Part shown: in pieces, positions 9,052-17,068 of the stretch
Position numbering within the stretch: the stretch's first letter is position 1
How the letters are laid out: every line of letters begins with the position of its first letter
NCBI GenBank assembly: GCA_938034415.1
Contig: CALHLE010000025.1
Location: 51,152-115,151 of the forward strand
Reading direction: 5' to 3'
Length of the DNA: 64,000 bases
Origin: an uncultured Anaerolineae bacterium
GTDB taxonomy: Bacteria; Chloroflexota; Anaerolineae; J036; Brachytrichaceae
The notes under the pieces: model-generated
The model's database searches: none
What the model saw: only the letters and a program-made list of their open reading frames with translations
What the model was told of the DNA's origin: nothing
Position numbers and translations under genes: made by a program

Positions 9052-11826
9052 ATGCAACAGCAGCAACCTTTAGAGCTCATAAGCCGATTGATGGCTCCCT
9101 TGCTTGGCGGAGCGTCTTCTCTGTGTAAGAGAAAGTCGCGCGCTGGAGCTGCCTCGGCCGCGCCACCGAGTCCCGCGCAGACAAGCGCATCCCAGTTTAG
9201 CGCGGAAGACATCCTTGGTTCGCACATCCGCAACGTGGCCGGCGACTACACCGAGATCGCGGTCAAAAACATATTTCCTACATGGAAGACGCCTTCCGCT
9301 AATCCAATCAATCGAGTCACGCTGCCACCGCGCAGGCAATTCGTGGGACGAGAAGATTTACTCGCGCGCTTAGAGGAACGCCTGAAACGCGCTGATGGCG
9401 TGAACGTCATCTGTCTCACCGGCGCAGCCGGAGTCGGCAAGAGCGCGCTTGCGCTGGAGGCAGCTTATCGGTTCGGCGACCTCTTCCCGGATGGCTGCTA
9501 TTGGGTAGACCTGCGGGGCAACAACTTGATAGAGGCACTGCGCGAACTGTTGAGCGCGCTAGGTATAGCGCGCGCCGAGGAACTGAGGGAAGACGCGCTT
9601 ACTCTGGCCGAAATTGCGCGCGGCCAATTGGCAGGCAAGCGCACCTTGTTGATCCTAGATAACGCCGAAGGCGTCGTGCGACATCACCGCCAGCATGTGC
9701 TCGCCATGTGCCCTGCGACGCCGGCGAAGACCATCATCACCAGCCGCATCATCATAGACGTGGACGACCTGCGCGTGGACGCGCTGAGCGACGGCGACGC
9801 GCTAAAGCTGCTGGAAGCTAAAGGCATCTCCGTTGCCGACCAATATGACGACGCGCTCAGGCTGGTCAGGCGACTCGGCAATCTGGCGCTCGCCATCACC
9901 ATCGTCGCGCGGCGCATGCGCATTACCCAGCCGGCGCAGTCGTGCGCCGACAGCTTGCGAGAGATAGACGAGAGCGCCAGCCTGATGGACGCGCTCAGAC
10001 TCCCCCTGAGCGATACACCGGATGACAGCCTGGCTGCGGCGTTTGCCCTCTCGTATGAGTTGCTCGACGCGCCACTACGGATGACCTTCCATGCATTGAG
10101 CCTGTGCGCGCCTTCGGGGGCTTCCATCCAAGGCATTGCGCGCATGTGCGATATCACCGAGCCTGTCGCATGCGACAGGCTGCGAGCGCTGGCTATGTTC
10201 TCGCTGGCCGAGTTCGACGGCAAGCGCGCGCAGCTACACCCTCTGCTCAGAGACTGGGCGCACACCCTTCCGTTCGAGCGCGACGCGCTGATCACACGAC
10301 ATGCGGCGCACTTCGGCCTGGCGATCGGCAGCCGCTATCAACAGGCGCTCAACAGCGAGCAGGACCCACTTCCCGCGCTCATCCAGATCGATGCCGAGTT
10401 GGCTAACGTCCAGCTTGCCCAGGAACGCGCGCTTTCGCCAAACTTCCCGGCGCCGGAGCTGGCTGTAGAGATCACGGATTGCCTTGTGCTCTACTGGCGC
10501 CAGCGCCACATCCATCCCCAGCAGCTCCTGCAGTGGATCAACCGGGCTTGCCGTCTGGCGGCGCAAACGCAACAGCGGAGTCATTGGGCCAACCTGCTGC
10601 AGGCGGCCGGCGACGTGCAGGTGTTCTACGACCGACACGACGAAGCGCTGAAATCTTACCAACAGGCGCTCGACTTGTTCATCGAGCTGGACGACCGCCT
10701 AGGGCAGGCCAACACGCTCAAGGCCATCGGCGACGTGCACATGTTCTGTGACCAACACGACGCAGCGGAGCGCTGCTACGAGCGGGCGCTCGACTTGTTC
10801 ATCGCCACCGGCGATCGGCTGGGCCAGGCCAATTCGCTCAAAGCCATCGGGGATCTAAGCACTGCGCGCGCTCAGCATGATGCGGCGCTGGATTCCTACG
10901 CGCGCGCGCTCGACTTGTTCACGGCCATCGGCGATCGGCTGGGCCAAGCCAACACGCTCAAGGCCATCGGTGACGTGCAGGCCTTCCGCAAGGAGAGTGA
11001 CGCCGCCATGCGGGCGTACGATCAAGCGTTGAGGCTGTTCTCCGCCGCAGATTCAGCACTGGGTCAAGCCGGTGTGCTTAAAGCTATCGGTGATGTGCTT
11101 GCCTTCCAAGACCGGCGAGACGCAGCCCGGCAGTCGTATGAACGCGCGCTTGAACTGTTTACCGCTGCGGAGTCAAAGCTGGGCCAGGCCAACACGCTCA
11201 GGGCGCTCGGAGACATCTCAGCACCTCACCACCATGAGCACGACGAGTACAACGAGAGCGCGGCTGCGCTGGCATGGTATCAACGCGCGCTTGAGTTGTT
11301 CAACGAGATCGGCGACCGGCTGGGTCAGGCCAACACACTCAAGGTTATCGGTGATGCGCACGCCCAGCGCGGAGAGAGTGACGCCGCGCTGCGGTCCTAC
11401 GAACAAGCGCTGGAGCTATATGCCGCAACCAACTCACAACTGGGACAGGCGTACACTTTGCTAGCAATCGGAGATGTGCAAGTGGCATTAGGGCAAGAGG
11501 CCCAAGCGCTCAAGCTGTATGAGCAAGCGCTGACGCTCTTTACTCTAGCAGGATCCGCGCTTGGACAGGCCAACGCTTACGCGGCCCTCGGTCGCGTCAG
11601 CGGCAAGCGCGCCCACTTCGAGAAGGCCATTCGGCTATACGCCGGCATCCACGATTTATACAGCCTCGCCCGGTGCAAGTTCTACTACGCGCTTAGGATG
11701 ATGGATCACGACAGCGACATCGCCCTGGAACTGCTCACAGACGCCAAGTCGCTGTGGAGTCAGATCAACTTCGAGGAAGGCATAGCGGCGGTGGACGATT
11801 TGTTGAGCCAGCTCACGGTCAGATAG
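9052..11826 (+). CDS. STAND NTPase with NB-ARC module and TPR array
   Basis: 924 residues. Residues 1-90 are low complexity with a short GSHIRNVAGDYTEI element. The NB-ARC-type NTPase follows: Walker A GAAGVGKS (124-131), Walker B LLILDNAE (about 199-206) and sensor TIITSR (about 227-232). A winged-helix-like region (about 330-400) comes next. Residues about 510-865 hold about nine TPR units of 40 residues with the consensus LGQANTLKAIGDV then ALxxYxQALxLF. STAND proteins are ATP switches that oligomerise on sensing a ligand through their repeats; they act in regulation, cell suicide or phage defence. No catalytic effector domain is visible, so output must come from a partner, perhaps the small membrane protein encoded just upstream. 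GAGGAGAAG precedes the ATG. Confidence 0.9.
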   Translation: MQQQQPLELISRLMAPLLGGASSLCKRKSRAGAASAAPPSPAQTSASQFSAEDILGSHIRNVAGDYTEIAVKNIFPTWKTPSANPINRVTLPPRRQFVGREDLLARLEERLKRADGVNVICLTGAAGVGKSALALEAAYRFGDLFPDGCYWVDLRGNNLIEALRELLSALGIARAEELREDALTLAEIARGQLAGKRTLLILDNAEGVVRHHRQHVLAMCPATPAKTIITSRIIIDVDDLRVDALSDGDALKLLEAKGISVADQYDDALRLVRRLGNLALAITIVARRMRITQPAQSCADSLREIDESASLMDALRLPLSDTPDDSLAAAFALSYELLDAPLRMTFHALSLCAPSGASIQGIARMCDITEPVACDRLRALAMFSLAEFDGKRAQLHPLLRDWAHTLPFERDALITRHAAHFGLAIGSRYQQALNSEQDPLPALIQIDAELANVQLAQERALSPNFPAPELAVEITDCLVLYWRQRHIHPQQLLQWINRACRLAAQTQQRSHWANLLQAAGDVQVFYDRHDEALKSYQQALDLFIELDDRLGQANTLKAIGDVHMFCDQHDAAERCYERALDLFIATGDRLGQANSLKAIGDLSTARAQHDAALDSYARALDLFTAIGDRLGQANTLKAIGDVQAFRKESDAAMRAYDQALRLFSAADSALGQAGVLKAIGDVLAFQDRRDAARQSYERALELFTAAESKLGQANTLRALGDISAPHHHEHDEYNESAAALAWYQRALELFNEIGDRLGQANTLKVIGDAHAQRGESDAALRSYEQALELYAATNSQLGQAYTLLAIGDVQVALGQEAQALKLYEQALTLFTLAGSALGQANAYAALGRVSGKRAHFEKAIRLYAGIHDLYSLARCKFYYALRMMDHDSDIALELLTDAKSLWSQINFEEGIAAVDDLLSQLTVR
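10573..11620 (+). repeat. 120-bp tandem repeats encoding TPR units
   Basis: Units of 120 bases recur within the STAND gene, recognisable by phrases such as gggccaggccaacacgctca and gcgctcgacttgttc. One unit near 11220-11300 is lengthened by 21 bases (an HHEHDEY insertion). Several neighbouring units are nearly identical in DNA as well as protein, which suggests recent expansion or exchange. Confidence 0.85.
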
Positions 11827-12194
11827 ACTGCCGCCATACGTCTCTACTCCAGGTTCTCCTCGGTCGTCTGTGACGACTGCTTATCGGCGCGCTGAAACAA
11901 ACCCGATTTGCGGTAATTTGATATCTGGCGGTCCGGTTCTGTTTCATCCTTCTCAATGCCGCAGTCAGTTTTGGGCAAGAAAATCCTCCATGGCCCACGA
12001 AAAGATTTCTTCCGCCCTCCATCGTCTTGAGAGCCAGTCTGCTGCGAGGACTCCTGTGTCAAGCAATACTCCTTCTGCGCATTGAGCTGTAGGTCAGACT
12101 GTCTCAGGCGAATGTGCCGGTGCTGCGCAGTATAGCAACAACACTGTGACCGTGACGTTGACAGGTTGACAGGTGGGTCACGTCGTCGCCGCAT
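11827..12194. other. Intergenic region without recognised gene
   Basis: Between the STAND gene and the ABC transporter. The only sizeable frame (minus strand, 144 codons, 11844-12278) has unlikely composition and overlaps the next gene, so it is not accepted. No terminator with a U tract was found. The right end holds a tandem repeat and a promoter, listed separately. Confidence 0.5.
12157..12172. repeat. Tandem GTTGACAG direct repeat upstream of ABC operon
   Basis: Two perfect head-to-tail copies of GTTGACAG, ending 22 bases before the -35 hexamer of the transporter promoter. The placement suits an activator site or a duplicated -35 element. The same octamer TTGACAGG recurs in the inverted repeat at 44134-44161. 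Confidence 0.4.
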
Positions 12195-12223
12195 TTGACC
12201 ACAGCGCGCCTTTTCGCTAGACT
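12195..12223 (+). promoter_or_regulatory. Promoter of THI5-type ABC operon
   Basis: TTGACC (12195-12200), a 17-base spacer and TAGACT (12218-12223). The expected transcript start near 12230 is only about 3 bases before the GTG start codon at 12233. With no Shine-Dalgarno visible, the message may be leaderless. Confidence 0.5.
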
Positions 12224-12232
12224 TACGGGCCA

Positions 12233-13051
12233 GTGGATGTTGCATTTTCGCCTGCACGGCCGGCCCGCCGCGTCGCACCTGCCCTCGCCGTCATCCTGAT
12301 CATCCTGACGCTTGCCATTGCCTGGGAGCTGATCAAGCTGATTTTCAATCTCGACAAGCGCACGCTGCCGCATTTGTGGGAAATCGCCGAGGCGTTCGCG
12401 CAGCCTTCGCGTCGCAACGGGCCACCGTTGATCGGCGTGTTGGTCGAGGCGGCGCTCTATACCTTGCGCGGCGCGCTGCTGGGGTTCTTCATCGGCGCGG
12501 CGCTGGGCTTTGTGCTCGGCACGCTCTTCGCGCATTCGCCGCTCCTTGAACGCAGCCTGGTGCCTTACGTCGTCGCTTCGCAGACCGTGCCCATCTTAGC
12601 CATCGCCCCGATGGTGGTGATCTGGCTGCGCGGGTCGTGGTGGTCGGTGCCGGTCATCGCCGCGTATCTCACTTTCTTTCCAGTCACGATCAACACCCTG
12701 CGCGGCATGCGCTCGCCCGACCCGCGCGCCGTCGAGCTGATGGGGTCGTATGCCGCCTCGACCTGGCAGACGTTGTGGAAGTTGCGCTTTCCATCGGCGC
12801 TGCCGGCGATCTTCACAGCGCTCAAGATCGCCGCGACGGCCAGCGTGGTGGGCGCGATCATCGCTGAGCTGCCCTCGGGCATCCAGAAGGGGCTGGGCGG
12901 CGCGATCTTGAACTTCAACCAGTACTACATCACCGGCCCGGAGCGCCTGTGGGCAGCCATCTTCATGGCCGCCCTCGTCGGCATCCTGTTGTTCGTGGCC
13001 ACGTCGGTCGTCGAGCGCATCGTGTTGAGAAACATCGTGCGCGGCGCTTAG
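12233..13051 (+). CDS. ABC transporter permease (SsuC/ThiX/RibX-like)
   Basis: 272 residues from a GTG start. There are about six membrane helices and the coupling-loop region typical of this family (SQTVPILAIAPMVVIW, then LMGSYAASTWQTLWKLRFP with an EAA-like loop). It forms the membrane channel with the second permease at 13879, fed by the THI5-like lipoprotein and driven by the ATPase. The gene is first in a run of at least eight plus-strand genes. The family includes sulfonate, pyrimidine-precursor and riboflavin importers. Substrate is not readable from the sequence; the neighbouring dihydropyrimidinase suggests a pyrimidine- or hydantoin-like compound. Confidence 0.85.
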   Translation: MDVAFSPARPARRVAPALAVILIILTLAIAWELIKLIFNLDKRTLPHLWEIAEAFAQPSRRNGPPLIGVLVEAALYTLRGALLGFFIGAALGFVLGTLFAHSPLLERSLVPYVVASQTVPILAIAPMVVIWLRGSWWSVPVIAAYLTFFPVTINTLRGMRSPDPRAVELMGSYAASTWQTLWKLRFPSALPAIFTALKIAATASVVGAIIAELPSGIQKGLGGAILNFNQYYITGPERLWAAIFMAALVGILLFVATSVVERIVLRNIVRGA

Positions 13052-13096
13052 CGCCGGGTTGGTGAACTGGTCAATCGGTAACGGGTAACTGCTGCC

Positions 13097-13882
13097 ATGC
13101 AATCGGTCGTCTCACTCAAGAACGTCAACAAGATCTTCGGATCGGCCGGCCGGCCGACCACCGTCGCGCTCAAAGACATCAACCTGGAGATCGGCCGGCG
13201 CGAATTCATCTCGCTCATCGGCCCCTCCGGCTGCGGCAAGTCCACCTTGCTGCGCGCGATCGGCGACTTGATCGAAGTCACGAGCGGCGAACTGCTGGTC
13301 AACGACAAGCCGGCGCGCCAGGCGCGCCTCAACCGCGAATACGGGATGGTCTTTCAGGCGCCGGTATTGTTCGAGTGGCGCACTGTGTTGAAAAACGTTG
13401 AGCTGCCCCTGGAGATCATGGGGGTGCCCAAAGCTGAGCGAACGCAGCGCGGGCGGGCGATGCTCAAACTGGTCGAGCTACAGAACTTCGAACGCCACTA
13501 CCCCTGGCAGTTGTCCGGCGGCATGCAGCAGCGCGTGGCGATTGCCCGCGCGCTCGCCTTCCGGCCGGAGTTGCTGCTGATGGACGAGCCGTTTGGCGCG
13601 CTGGACGAGATCACCCGCGAACGCATGAACGCCGAACTGCTGCGCATCTGGCAGGAAACGCAGACGACGGTGGTGTTCGTCACCCACTCGATCCCGGAAG
13701 CGGTATTCCTCTCCACCCGCGTGGTGGTGATGAGCGCTCGTCCGGGGCGCATCAGCGACATCATTCCGATTGACCTACCCTACCCGCGCAACATCGAGAC
13801 GCGCGAACACCCGCGCTTCTTCGAGCTGGTCACGACCGTGCGCGAGGCGCTGCGCAAGGGCGAGGAGATGAGGGAGACATGA
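13097..13882 (+). CDS. ABC transporter ATP-binding protein (SsuB/TauB-like)
   Basis: 261 residues, a complete nucleotide-binding subunit. Walker A is GPSGCGKST (about residues 42-50), the signature is LSGGMQQRVAIARAL, Walker B and D-loop are LLMDEPFGALDE, and the switch histidine is in VFVTHSIPEA. It powers the import system with permeases on both sides. The stop overlaps the ATG of the next permease (ATGA at 13879-13882), indicating translational coupling. Confidence 0.93.
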   Translation: MQSVVSLKNVNKIFGSAGRPTTVALKDINLEIGRREFISLIGPSGCGKSTLLRAIGDLIEVTSGELLVNDKPARQARLNREYGMVFQAPVLFEWRTVLKNVELPLEIMGVPKAERTQRGRAMLKLVELQNFERHYPWQLSGGMQQRVAIARALAFRPELLLMDEPFGALDEITRERMNAELLRIWQETQTTVVFVTHSIPEAVFLSTRVVVMSARPGRISDIIPIDLPYPRNIETREHPRFFELVTTVREALRKGEEMRET

Positions 13883-14658
13883 TGGCCGGCGCTTCGCGAT
13901 TCCAGCGCTACGCGCCTCCCCTCATCGTCTTCTTTGCCGTGATCGTGCTGTGGGAGGTGCTGGTGGACCTGCTGAACGTGCAACGCTTCCTGCTGCCGGC
14001 GCCGAGCGTCATCGCGGAGGCGTTCTTCCGCACGTTCTCGACCATCATGAGCAGCGCGGCCTACACGATTCGCAGCGCCGTGATCGGCTTCCTGATCGGC
14101 GCGGGCGCCGGCATCCTCGTCGCGTTGACCACAGCGCGCTGGACGACCGTGCGCGAAGGGCTGATGCCGTTCGCCATTGCGCTGAACTCGGTGCCGATCA
14201 TCGCCTTCGCGCCGATCATGAACAATTGGTTCGGCAGCACCAACCCGATGTCCAAGATCATGATCGTGGCGGTCATCACCTTCTTCCCGATGATGATCAA
14301 CATGGTGCGCGGCTTGACGCTGGTCGAGCCGGCCAAGATCGAGCTGATGCGCTCGTATGCCACTGCGCCGCTCGAGGTGCTGACCAAGGTGCGCATCCCA
14401 AACTCGCTGCCCTACCTGTTCAACGCGCTGAAGGTCTGCAGCACGCTGGCGCTGATCGGCGCCATCGTGGGCGAATACTTCGGCGGCCCGCGCGAATCGC
14501 TGGGGGTATACATCCTTCAAGAGGCGCAGTTGTTTCGTTTTGACAATGCGTGGGCAGCGATTATCATCAGCGCGCTATTGGGCATCGCGTTCTACCTGAT
14601 TATCCTTGCCGCGGAGAAGGTCGCGATTCCCTGGCACGCCTCAGCAGAGAGAGAATGA
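13879..14658 (+). CDS. Second ABC transporter permease (SsuC/TauC-like)
   Basis: 259 residues with about six membrane helices. It carries the family phrase LNSVPIIAFAPIMNNWFG and the EAA-like loop LMRSYATAPLEVLTKVRIP. Its divergence from the permease at 12233 suggests that the importer uses a heterodimeric channel, which occurs in some THI5-type systems, rather than two copies of one subunit. It is coupled to the ATPase by the ATGA overlap and ends 25 bases before the binding-protein start. Confidence 0.9.
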   Translation: MMAGASRFQRYAPPLIVFFAVIVLWEVLVDLLNVQRFLLPAPSVIAEAFFRTFSTIMSSAAYTIRSAVIGFLIGAGAGILVALTTARWTTVREGLMPFAIALNSVPIIAFAPIMNNWFGSTNPMSKIMIVAVITFFPMMINMVRGLTLVEPAKIELMRSYATAPLEVLTKVRIPNSLPYLFNALKVCSTLALIGAIVGEYFGGPRESLGVYILQEAQLFRFDNAWAAIIISALLGIAFYLIILAAEKVAIPWHASAERE

Positions 14659-14683
14659 ATTTCAAGAGGAGGAAAGAGAACAG

Positions 14684-15835
14684 ATGAACCCGACGATCAA
14701 AGCACTCTCATTCGCAATGCTGGCCCCCCTCATCCTGGCGGCGTGCGCTGCGCCGGCTGCCCCCGCTGCGCCAGCCGCGCCGGCCGCCCCCGAAGCGCCT
14801 GCTGCCCCGGCGGCTCCTGCTGCGCCCGCTGCGCTCACGCCCGTGCGCGTCGTCTTGCAGTGGGTGCCGCAGTCGCAATTCGCCGGCTACTACGCCGCCA
14901 AGGACAAAGGGTTCTACGCTGCAGAGGGGCTGGACGTGACCATCATCCCCGGCGGGCCGGACATCGCGCCTGCGCAAGTCGTCGCCTCCGACGGCGCAGA
15001 GTTCGGCGTGGCCTGGTTGCCCGGCCGCATGTTGGCCGCGCGCGAGGCCGGCGCCGACCTGGTCAACATCGCCCAGATCTTCCAACGCAGCGGCACGCTG
15101 ATGGTCTCTTTTAAGGATAAGAACATCACCAAGGTTGAGGACTTCAAGGGCAAGAACATCGGCTCGTGGTTGCTGGGCAACGAGCCGGAGTTGTTCGCCG
15201 CCATGCGCAAGGCCGGCCTCGACCCGGAGAAGGAGAAGATCATCAAGCAGAACTTCGACATGAGCCAACTGCTCAACGGCGAAGTGGATGTGGCCCAGGC
15301 GATGATCTACAACGAGTATGCCCAGGTGTTGGAGACCAAGAACCCGGCCACCGGCGAACTCTACAAGCCCGAGGACCTGAACGTGATCGACTTCAACGAG
15401 GTGGGCACCGCCATGTTGCAAGATGGCATCATGGCGCGCGAGTCGTGGCTGAAGCAGCCGGGCAACGAGGACATCGCCGTTAAATTCTTGCGCGCCACCT
15501 TCAAAGGCTGGATTTTCTGCCGCGATAGCTTCGACGAGTGCGTGGAGATCGTGCTGAATAACGGCACCGCACTGGGCGAGAGCCATATGCGCTGGCAGCT
15601 CAACGAGATCAACGCGCTGATCTGGCCTTCCCCCAAAGGCATCGGCCAGATGGACGAAGCGCTCTACAAGCAGACGGTGGAGATCGCCAAGACCTACGGC
15701 ATCCTGAAGCAAGACCCCGACGCCGGCGCTTACCGCACCGACCTGGCCCAGAAAGCGCTGGAAGGGCTTGAGGGCGACGTCAAGGGCGAAGGCTTCACTA
15801 AGATCACCGTCGAGCTCAAAGAGGGCGGCAACTAG
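14684..15835 (+). CDS. THI5/NMT1-family substrate-binding lipoprotein
   Basis: 383 residues from the ATG at 14684, preceded by an excellent AGAGGAGGAAAG; an in-frame upstream start at 14606 would overlap the permease and lacks a ribosome site. The signal peptide ends at lipobox LILAAC (Cys 21). An Ala-Ala-Pro repeat linker follows, then an NMT1-type binding fold (VRVVLQWVPQSQFAGYYAAK, GFYAAEGLDVTIIPGG, FKGKNIGSW). Relatives bind thiamin-pyrimidine precursors (ThiY), riboflavin (RibY), formylaminopyrimidines or sulfonates. The downstream dihydropyrimidinase makes a pyrimidine-like ligand the best guess. A strong hairpin follows the gene, as is common after highly expressed binding-protein genes. 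Confidence 0.9.
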   Translation: MNPTIKALSFAMLAPLILAACAAPAAPAAPAAPAAPEAPAAPAAPAAPAALTPVRVVLQWVPQSQFAGYYAAKDKGFYAAEGLDVTIIPGGPDIAPAQVVASDGAEFGVAWLPGRMLAAREAGADLVNIAQIFQRSGTLMVSFKDKNITKVEDFKGKNIGSWLLGNEPELFAAMRKAGLDPEKEKIIKQNFDMSQLLNGEVDVAQAMIYNEYAQVLETKNPATGELYKPEDLNVIDFNEVGTAMLQDGIMARESWLKQPGNEDIAVKFLRATFKGWIFCRDSFDECVEIVLNNGTALGESHMRWQLNEINALIWPSPKGIGQMDEALYKQTVEIAKTYGILKQDPDAGAYRTDLAQKALEGLEGDVKGEGFTKITVELKEGGN

Positions 15836-15852
15836 CCGGTCATCCCAAGCCT

Positions 15853-15902
15853 AAGGATCAGGGGAAGGCGAGTTGCCGTTGCGATGCCTTCCCCCGATCC
15901 TT
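15853..15902 (+). terminator. Hairpin after binding-protein gene
   Basis: Arms AAGGATCAGGGGAAGGC (15853-15869) and GCCTTCCCCCGATCCTT (15886-15902) pair over 16 of 17 positions around a 16-base loop. There is no U tract, so partial termination or 3'-end protection of the transporter mRNA is more likely than full termination. The hairpin also argues against the GTG/ATG-like starts of the next gene at 15884, inside the right arm. Confidence 0.6.
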
Positions 15903-15922
15903 GGAATGTGACAGAGAACGCT

Positions 15923-17017
15923 ATGGCTAAGATGGATTTTGGCATTACCTTCAAAAGCGACCTCGATGTCCGCCGGGAGGTCAAGATCGCCATGCAGGCC
16001 GAAGCTGCCGGCTTCGGCTATGTGTGGAGCTTCGACAGCCACGTGCTGTGGCAGGCGGTCTTCCCGCGCTTTGCCCTGTGGGCGTGGAACACCAAGAAGG
16101 TGCACATCGGCACGCTGGTCACTAACCCGGTGGTGCGCGACGTGACCGTGTGCGCCAGCGATTTCGCCACGCTACAGCGCATCAGCAAGGGCCGCATGGA
16201 GATGGGCATCGGGCGCGGCGACAGCTCGCGCCGCCGCCTGGGCAAGAAGCCCACGACGATGGCTAACCTGGAAGAGTTCGTGGACCAGTTCCGCAAACTC
16301 ACCGCCGGCGAACACATCGACTACGACGGCGTGGATACGTATCTGAGCTGGGCCGACGGCGGCGTGCCGCCGGTCTGGGTGGCTGGCTACGGGCCAATCG
16401 CCCTGCGTTCAGCCGGGCGCATCGCCGACGGCGTCGTCCTTCAGTTCGCCGACCCCTATCTCATCAAGTGGTGCTTACAGTTCGTGAAGGAAGGCGCGGA
16501 AGAGGCCGGACGCGACTATTCCCAGATCAAGATCATGGCCTGCGCGCCGGTTTGGATTTCGAGCGACCTAGCGGTAGCGCGTGAGCGCGTGCGCTGGTTC
16601 CCCGCCCTGGTGTCTAACCACGTAGTGGACTTGCTCAAGCGCTATCCCAAGGAAGAGTTGCCCAAAGAGCTCTACGCCTACGTCGAGGATCGCCCCGGCT
16701 ACGACTACCTGCATCACGCCGAGGTGGGCAGCAGCAACGCCCAGTTCGTCAGCGATGAGATCACCGACCGTTACTGCGTCGTCGGCTCGATCAAAGACCA
16801 CATCGCCAAGATCGAAGAGCTGCAGTCGCTAGGCGTACATCAGTTCAACATCTACCTGATGTGCGGCGACGAGGAGAAACAGGTCGCCGCCTATGGGCGC
16901 TACGTCATTCCGCACTTCAACGGGAAGCGACGCACAGTGGTGGCTGCCAAGGCCTTGGCCAACGGCAAAGCGCGCAAGGCTCCGGCCAAGACCAAGGCTG
17001 CGCCCAAAAAGCGCTGA
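15923..17017 (+). CDS. LLM-class flavin/F420-dependent oxidoreductase
   Basis: 364 residues from ATG 15923 (MAKMDFGITFKSDLD). It is a TIM-barrel luciferase-like monooxygenase-fold enzyme: EAAGFGYVWSFDSH near the N-terminus, RISKGRMEMGIGRGD, PPVWVAGYGP and GRIADGVVLQF are family signatures. The family uses FMN or F420 for hydride transfer or oxygenation. The C-terminus is an unusual Lys/Ala-rich tail (about 25 residues, ending AAPKKR). Its position between the transporter and dihydropyrimidinase-like gene suggests it reduces or oxidises the imported ring compound before hydrolysis. It resembles the LLM subgroup annotated near dihydropyrimidinases in other genomes (recollection, not checked). 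It is not clearly RutA. Confidence 0.8.
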   Translation: MAKMDFGITFKSDLDVRREVKIAMQAEAAGFGYVWSFDSHVLWQAVFPRFALWAWNTKKVHIGTLVTNPVVRDVTVCASDFATLQRISKGRMEMGIGRGDSSRRRLGKKPTTMANLEEFVDQFRKLTAGEHIDYDGVDTYLSWADGGVPPVWVAGYGPIALRSAGRIADGVVLQFADPYLIKWCLQFVKEGAEEAGRDYSQIKIMACAPVWISSDLAVARERVRWFPALVSNHVVDLLKRYPKEELPKELYAYVEDRPGYDYLHHAEVGSSNAQFVSDEITDRYCVVGSIKDHIAKIEELQSLGVHQFNIYLMCGDEEKQVAAYGRYVIPHFNGKRRTVVAAKALANGKARKAPAKTKAAPKKR

Positions 17018-17068
17018 TCGCCGCACACCGAACGCAAGCCGGTCCTCCGGCTGACCGAGGAGAGAAGC

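Noticed and set aside
10573..11620. CRISPR-like array
   Set aside because: The 120-bp units are coding TPR repeats in frame, without short repeats and unique spacers.
11844..12278. 144-codon minus-strand frame
   Set aside because: Unlikely composition, no ribosome site, overlaps the promoter and start of the ABC permease.
15923..17017. RutA pyrimidine monooxygenase
   Set aside because: LLM fold is shared, but no other rut genes are present and the sequence does not show clear RutA features.
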